Below are positions 14,012 to 18,087 of a DNA stretch of 18,087 nucleotides, one piece after another. Made by a program: the position numbers and the translations under genes. The notes under the pieces were generated by a model that was not told the DNA's origin, did not search any database, and was given only the letters and a program-made list of their open reading frames with translations. The stretch is from AC-32 sp036522595 (GTDB lineage Bacteria > Actinomycetota > Thermoleophilia > Gaiellales > Gaiellaceae): the NCBI GenBank assembly GCA_036522595.1, contig DATDFL010000231.1, positions 1-18,087 of the forward strand, in the 5' to 3' direction. Position 1 is the stretch's first letter. Each line of letters starts with the position of its first letter.

Positions 14012-14964
14012 GCCGGCAGCCCTAGGAGCACGCGCGCTGCACGGGCCGCCACCAGGTCCTCGCGCGCGCGAAGCACGAGCACCTCGAACTCGCCAAGTCC
14101 GACGAGCCGGGCGCAGATCAGCCTGCGAAGCCGATCGGAGTTCTCGCCGATCCCGGCCGTGAAGACGAGTGCGTCCAGACCGCCGAGCGCGACGGTCATC
14201 GCTGCGACCGCGCTGGCCACGCGATAAGCGAAGACGTCGAGCGCCAGCCGCGCCGCGTCGTCGTCGCGCCGCTCGAGCTCCTCGACGCGCTCAGACCCAG
14301 CGAGGCCGAGCAGGCCGGACTCATGCTCGAGGGCGTGATCGAGCTCGTCGAGCGCGAGCCCGTGTCTGAGGAGATACAGGAGAGCACCTGGGTCGACCGA
14401 GCCGGCCCGCGTTCCCATGGGCACCCCCTCGAGCGGCGTGAACCCCATGCTCGTGTCGACGGAGCGTCCATCGAGGACCGCCGTGACCGAGCAACCGCCG
14501 CCCAGGTGGCAGACGACGAGACGCTTGACCCTCACACACTCGGCGGCCCACTCGACGGAAAGGCCATGGAAGCCGAATCGCCGGATCCCCCAGTCCTCCC
14601 GGAAGCGCTGCGGGAGGGCGTACGTCGATGCGACGTCCGAAATGGTCGCGTGAAACGCGGTGTCGAAGGCGGCGACGTGCGGCTGCCGCGGCAGCAAGCG
14701 CCGCGCCTCCGCAATCGCCTTCAGTGCCGGGGCGCTGTGCAGAGGCGTAAGATCGGCGATCTTTTCGAGCCTCTCGACGACGGCGTCCTCGACGATCACC
14801 GGCTCGCGGAACTCCGTTCCTCCGTGAACGACGCGATGGGCGACCGCCGCGACGTCCTGCGGTGCCCCGGCGAGCGAGTCGAGACTTTCGGCGGTGCCGT
14901 CCTCGGCGACGAGCGAGAGCTTCAGGCTCGTCGAGCCGGCGTTGACGACCAGGATCGTGCTCAG
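13921..14964 (-). CDS. ackA: Acetate kinase, compact form with probable CTG start
   Basis: This 347-residue enzyme makes ATP and acetate from acetyl phosphate. The visible ASKHA-fold residues are Asn8 in VVNAGSTSLK, Arg44 in AHRVVHGG, His76 in PLHSAPAL, Asp101 in FDTAFHA, His133 in RFGFHGLS, Arg186 in PMGTRAGSVDPG, GIGENS near 272-276, and Glu302 in REDLVAARAA. The conserved LHNP reads LHSAP. The family averages about 400 residues; here the first lobe is some 45 shorter. No ATG, GTG or TTG occurs in frame before codon 56, yet the frame clearly continues upstream through the essential N-terminus. CTG 14964 overlaps the phosphoketolase TGA as CTGA, in the style of the coupled genes elsewhere in this window. 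About 32 residues follow the normal C-terminus and are encoded opposite the end of the plus-strand neighbour. Confidence 0.88.
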   Translation of the reverse strand: MSTILVVNAGSTSLKLSLVAEDGTAESLDSLAGAPQDVAAVAHRVVHGGTEFREPVIVEDAVVERLEKIADLTPLHSAPALKAIAEARRLLPRQPHVAAFDTAFHATISDVASTYALPQRFREDWGIRRFGFHGLSVEWAAECVRVKRLVVCHLGGGCSVTAVLDGRSVDTSMGFTPLEGVPMGTRAGSVDPGALLYLLRHGLALDELDHALEHESGLLGLAGSERVEELERRDDDAARLALDVFAYRVASAVAAMTVALGGLDALVFTAGIGENSDRLRRLICARLVGLGEFEVLVLRAREDLVAARAARVLLGLPAQKMSPPSLSPGPGVGRNETSAGSSGRDHE

Positions 14965-17297
14965 CGGGGCCAGACCCAGTCGCGGATCTCGGGGTCGTCC
15001 TCGCCGTGCTCCCGTGTGTAGGCGCGGGCGCGCAGCCGCCGGTCCTCCAGCTCCTGGCGCAGACGCCCGTGCTGAGCCGCGAGCCCGGGGACACGGTCGA
15101 TGACGTCGATGACGAGGTGGAAGCGGTCGAGGTCGTTGAGCATGACCATGTCGAACGGGGTCGTGGTGGTGCCCTCCTCCTTGTAGCCGCGTACGTGGAT
15201 GTTGTCGTGGACACGACGGCGATAGGTGAGGCGGTGGATCAGCCAGGGATAGCCGTGGTAGGCGAACACGACGGGCTTGTCGGTCGTGAAGAGCGAGTCG
15301 AACTCGGCGTCGGGGAGCCCGTGCGGATGCTCGCTCTCGGGCTGAAGGCGCATCAGGTCGACCACGTTGACGACGCGCACCTTCAGCTCGGGGAGGCGCT
15401 CCCGGATCAGCGCCGCGGCCGCGAGGGTTTCGAGCGTGGGGATGTCGCCGCAGCAGCCGAGCACAACGTCGGGCTCACCGTCGTCGTCGCTTGAGGCCCA
15501 GTCCCAGATGCTCGCCCCGCGCGTGCAGTGGACGATCGCCTCGTCCATCGACAGATACGTCAGTGCGGGCTGCTTGCCGGCGACGATCACGTTCACGTAG
15601 TCCCGGCTGCGGAGGCAATGGTCCGCGACCGAGAGGAGCGTGTTCGCGTCCGGCGGCAGGTAGACGCGGATGATCTCGGCCTTCTTGTTCACGACGTGGT
15701 CGATGAAGCCGGGGTCCTGGTGCGAGAACCCGTTGTGGTCCTGCCGCCACACGTGGGAGCTGAGGAGGTAGTTGAGCGACGCGATTGGCTGCCGCCACGG
15801 GATTCCACGCGTCACCTTGAGCCATTTCGCGTGCTGGTTGAACATCGAGTCGACGATGTGGATGAAAGCCTCGTAGCAGTTGAAGAGCCCGTGCCGGCCG
15901 GTCAGGAGATACCCCTCGAGCCAGCCCTGGCAGAGGTGCTCCGAGAGCACCTCGAGCACCCGGCCTTCCGGCGCAAGGTTCTCGTCGGTCGGCACTAGCT
16001 CCTCCTCCCAGACGCGGTCGGTCGCCTCGAAGACGTTGCCGAGCCGGTTCGACTCGGTCTCGTCCGGTCCGAAGAGCCTGAAGGTCTGCGGGTTCCGGGC
16101 GATCACGTCGCGCAGGAAGGTTCCGAGCACCCTCGTCGCCTCGGCGAGCTCCGTTCCCGGCCTCGCGACCTCGACCGCGTACTCGCGGAAGTCGGGCAGG
16201 ACCAGGTCGCGGAGCAACGTGCCGCCGTTCGCATGCGGGTTCGCGCTCATCCGGCGCTCTCCCCGCGGCGGCAGCTCGGCGAGCTCGTCCACGAGCCGAC
16301 CCTGTTCGTCGAAGAGCTCCTCCGGCCGGTAGCTCCGCAGCCACTCCTCGAGGATCTTCAGGTGCGTCGGGTTCTCCCGCACGTCGGCCACCGGTACCTG
16401 GTGCGCGCGCCAGGTGTTCTCGACCGGGACGCCGTCGACTTCCCTCGGGCAGGTCCAGCCCTTCGGCGTGCGCAGGACGATCATCGGTGGGCGGCCTTGT
16501 CCGGCAATCGCGTCGAGGGTCTCGTCGAGCGCGGCGGCGAGCGCCTGATGCACCGGCTCCGGCTCGTCGCCCGAGACGAGCAGCGGCCGCCAGCCGTGCC
16601 CCTCCAGCATCGAGACGAGCTCCTCCTCGGGGATCCGCGCGAGCACCGTCGGGTTCGCGATCTTGTAGCCGTTCAGGTGCAGGATCGGCAGAACCTTCCC
16701 GTCGGTGCGCGGGCTCAGGAACTTGTTCCCGTGCCAGCTCGTTGCGAGCGGCCCGGTCTCGGCCTCGCCGTCGCCGACCACGCAGGCGACGAGCAGGTCA
16801 GGGTTGTCGAACGCAGCGCCGAAGGCGTGCGCCAGCGCATAGCCGAGCTCGCCGCCCTCGTGGATCGACCCGGGTGTCTCCGGCGCGACGTGGCTCGGTA
16901 TCCCGCCCGGAAAGGAAAACTGCCGGAACAGCCTCCGCAGGCCGTCTTCATCGCGGCCGATCTCCGGATACACCTCGCTGTAGGTCCCTTCGAGGTATGC
17001 GTTCGCGACCAGCCCGGGGCCACCGTGTCCTGGGCCGGTGACGTAGATCGCGTTTAGGTCGCGCTGCCTGATCGCGCGGTTGAGGTGCGCGTAGATCAGG
17101 TTCAGGCCAGGTGTCGTGCCGAAGTGCCCCAGCAGGCGAGGCTTGACGTGTTCCGGCAGGAGCGCCTCGTGCAGCAGCGGGTTGTCGAGGAGGTAGATCT
17201 GGCCGACCGAGAGGTAATTCGCCGCCCGCCAGTACGCGTCGATTCGCCGTAGCTCCTCGGTCGAGACCGCGTGCGCCGTGTCGGTCGAGGCGCTCAT
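14961..17297 (-). CDS. xfp: Xylulose-5-phosphate/fructose-6-phosphate phosphoketolase
   Basis: This 778-residue TPP enzyme has the usual family length (about 790-800). It cleaves xylulose 5-phosphate or fructose 6-phosphate with phosphate to acetyl phosphate plus glyceraldehyde 3-phosphate or erythrose 4-phosphate. Family stretches are present in order: GHFGTTPGLN (His58), TGPGHGGPG (His91), FPGGIPSHVAPETPGS, the TPP/Mg motif GDGEAETGPLATSWHGNKF (about 175-193), LHLNGYKIANPTV, YEAFIHIVDSM (Glu near 477), SHVWRQDHNGFSHQDPG and PPDANTLL. These match the catalytic histidines and glutamate known from bifidobacterial enzymes. ATG 17297 lies 18 bases after the stop of the acyl-CoA synthetase gene; its ribosome site is poor. 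It is coupled to ackA downstream by CTGA. Whether fructose 6-phosphate is used cannot be told from sequence. Confidence 0.96.
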   Translation of the reverse strand: MSASTDTAHAVSTEELRRIDAYWRAANYLSVGQIYLLDNPLLHEALLPEHVKPRLLGHFGTTPGLNLIYAHLNRAIRQRDLNAIYVTGPGHGGPGLVANAYLEGTYSEVYPEIGRDEDGLRRLFRQFSFPGGIPSHVAPETPGSIHEGGELGYALAHAFGAAFDNPDLLVACVVGDGEAETGPLATSWHGNKFLSPRTDGKVLPILHLNGYKIANPTVLARIPEEELVSMLEGHGWRPLLVSGDEPEPVHQALAAALDETLDAIAGQGRPPMIVLRTPKGWTCPREVDGVPVENTWRAHQVPVADVRENPTHLKILEEWLRSYRPEELFDEQGRLVDELAELPPRGERRMSANPHANGGTLLRDLVLPDFREYAVEVARPGTELAEATRVLGTFLRDVIARNPQTFRLFGPDETESNRLGNVFEATDRVWEEELVPTDENLAPEGRVLEVLSEHLCQGWLEGYLLTGRHGLFNCYEAFIHIVDSMFNQHAKWLKVTRGIPWRQPIASLNYLLSSHVWRQDHNGFSHQDPGFIDHVVNKKAEIIRVYLPPDANTLLSVADHCLRSRDYVNVIVAGKQPALTYLSMDEAIVHCTRGASIWDWASSDDDGEPDVVLGCCGDIPTLETLAAAALIRERLPELKVRVVNVVDLMRLQPESEHPHGLPDAEFDSLFTTDKPVVFAYHGYPWLIHRLTYRRRVHDNIHVRGYKEEGTTTTPFDMVMLNDLDRFHLVIDVIDRVPGLAAQHGRLRQELEDRRLRARAYTREHGEDDPEIRDWVWPR

Positions 17298-17315
17298 CCC
17301 GCGGCCACCGTACCG

Positions 17316-18087
17316 CTACCAGCTCTTCAACGCCGTGTCTCTGCGCACCCGCGCCAGCCGCACGCGCGCATCGACGGCGACGCAGCCGTTCGGCAGCCCG
17401 ATCACGGGGTTCAGGTCGAGCTCTGCCACCTCCGGGAGATCCTGGGCGAGACAGGAGAGTCGGTGCAGCAGATCGACAAGCGCGCCGGCGTCCGCCGCCG
17501 GCGCTCCGCGGAATCCGGCCACGAGGCGGCCCGCCTTCCCTTCCCGGACGAGCTCCTCGGCGTCGACGTCCGTCAGGGGCGCGATCCGGAACGTGGCGTC
17601 GCCGATCAGCTCCGCCAGGACGCCGCCGGGCCCGAAGGCCACCAGCGGGCCGAACACCGGGTCCTGGACGATCCCGGCCAGCAGCTCGGCGCCTCCGCGC
17701 ACCATCGATTGCACGAGCACGGGCCCCATCCGCTCGGCCGCCGCTCGAACCTCCACCTCGTGGGTGAGATCGAGCGCGACGCCGCCCTGTTCGGTCTTGT
17801 GTGCACCTGCTGCCGCGGACTTCACGACGACGGGAAAGCCGAGCTGCAGCGCGGCTTCGACGGCTTCGTCCGGCGTCTCTGCGCTCCTCTCCGTGACGAC
17901 GGGCACGCCGTAGGCGGTGAGCAGCGACCGCGTCCTTTCCGGGTCCAGCCAGACCTCGTCGCAAGCGGCGAGCGCTCGCTCGACGGTGCGACGTGCTGCG
18001 GTCGCGTCCACCTGCGGCTTCTGCGGCACCGCGCCGGCGGGGCGGCGCAGCCATTCCGCTCGGTCGGCTGCGACGCCGAGGGCGCGC
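17316..18087 (-). CDS. ADP-forming acetate/acyl-CoA synthetase, C-terminal ATP-grasp part (runs off right edge)
   Basis: The frame is open from its TAG at 17316 to the window edge, giving 256 complete codons of coding sequence. RAEWLRRPAGAVP near the edge is the linker typically found between the CoA-ligase domain and the ATP-grasp domain. Then LDPERTRSLLTAYGVPVV opens the ATP-grasp_5 domain. It continues with FPVVVKSAAAGAHKTEQGGV, the HK(S/T)(D/E)xGGV signature, GPLVAFGPGGVLAEL, and AELDLNPVIG near the end. The family converts acetyl- or acyl-CoA, ADP and phosphate to acid, CoA and ATP, reversibly. The N-terminal CoA-binding and ligase domains, with the phosphorylated histidine, lie outside the window. 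A GTG at 18029 is an internal valine codon, not a start. It is the first gene here of a run with xfp (18 bases apart) and ackA. Confidence 0.9.
   Translation of the reverse strand, partial: RALGVAADRAEWLRRPAGAVPQKPQVDATAARRTVERALAACDEVWLDPERTRSLLTAYGVPVVTERSAETPDEAVEAALQLGFPVVVKSAAAGAHKTEQGGVALDLTHEVEVRAAAERMGPVLVQSMVRGGAELLAGIVQDPVFGPLVAFGPGGVLAELIGDATFRIAPLTDVDAEELVREGKAGRLVAGFRGAPAADAGALVDLLHRLSCLAQDLPEVAELDLNPVIGLPNGCVAVDARVRLARVRRDTALKSW

Noticed and set aside
12871..14025. Longer plus-strand frames covering the two-part protein
   Set aside because: Upstream parts are antisense to the four-helix membrane protein and read as arginine-rich shadow; the credible protein begins near 13349.
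16233..17057. Plus-strand open frame opposite phosphoketolase
   Set aside because: Antisense shadow; phosphoketolase is full length and intact.
17307..17312. TACGGT as a -10 box for phosphoketolase
   Set aside because: No -35 at usual spacing, and it lies in an 18-base gap within an apparent operon; chance match likely.
18029..18029. GTG as the start of the ATP-grasp protein
   Set aside because: The frame stays open to the window edge and encodes the typical linker before the ATP-grasp domain, so the gene begins outside the window.

Overview
The window is G+C-rich (roughly two-thirds by eye) and densely coded. GTG starts are common, and several neighbouring genes overlap in a shared GTGA start/stop. 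The C-terminal PASTA-like module of the propeller gene, the style of the L,D-transpeptidase and the overall gene style suggest a deep-branching high-GC actinobacterium of the Thermoleophilia type (Gaiellales/Solirubrobacterales). That placement is inference. No rRNA, tRNA, CRISPR array, insertion sequence or phage gene was seen, and no gene-free gap exceeds about 150 bases.

Left part (1-4528). The first bases hold the N-terminus of an ABC transporter ATPase on the minus strand. Upstream of it, also on minus, is a secreted seven-bladed PD40 (TolB-like) propeller with a PASTA-like tail. Divergent from that, on plus, run a VOC-superfamily metalloenzyme, a short AadA-like nucleotidyltransferase and a membrane-anchored YkuD L,D-transpeptidase.

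Glycan part (4535-10945, all minus). Six tightly packed genes run in transcription order: family 2 glycosyltransferase, glucose-1-phosphate cytidylyltransferase (rfbF), extended SDR, two different sugar C-methyltransferase-like proteins, and family 4 glycosyltransferase. Together they look like a cassette that builds a CDP-activated, probably C-methylated sugar and transfers it to a surface glycan. A terminator-like hairpin lies just upstream of the first gene, separating it from the alcohol dehydrogenase gene.

Middle part (11043-14011). Reading on minus are a four-helix membrane protein, a DUF6544-like protein overlapping it by four bases, and a zinc alcohol dehydrogenase with a strong ribosome binding site. 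Divergent, on plus, is an unrecognised two-part protein.

Right part (13921-18087, all minus). A run of central carbon genes comprises the C-terminal ATP-grasp part of an ADP-forming acyl/acetyl-CoA synthetase (running off the right edge), phosphoketolase (xfp) and a compact acetate kinase (ackA). The kinase has no ATG/GTG/TTG start where its N-terminus must lie; the best start is a CTG inside a CTGA overlap with the xfp stop. Together the three enzymes could convert sugar phosphates to acetyl phosphate, acetate plus ATP, and acetyl-CoA without phosphotransacetylase.
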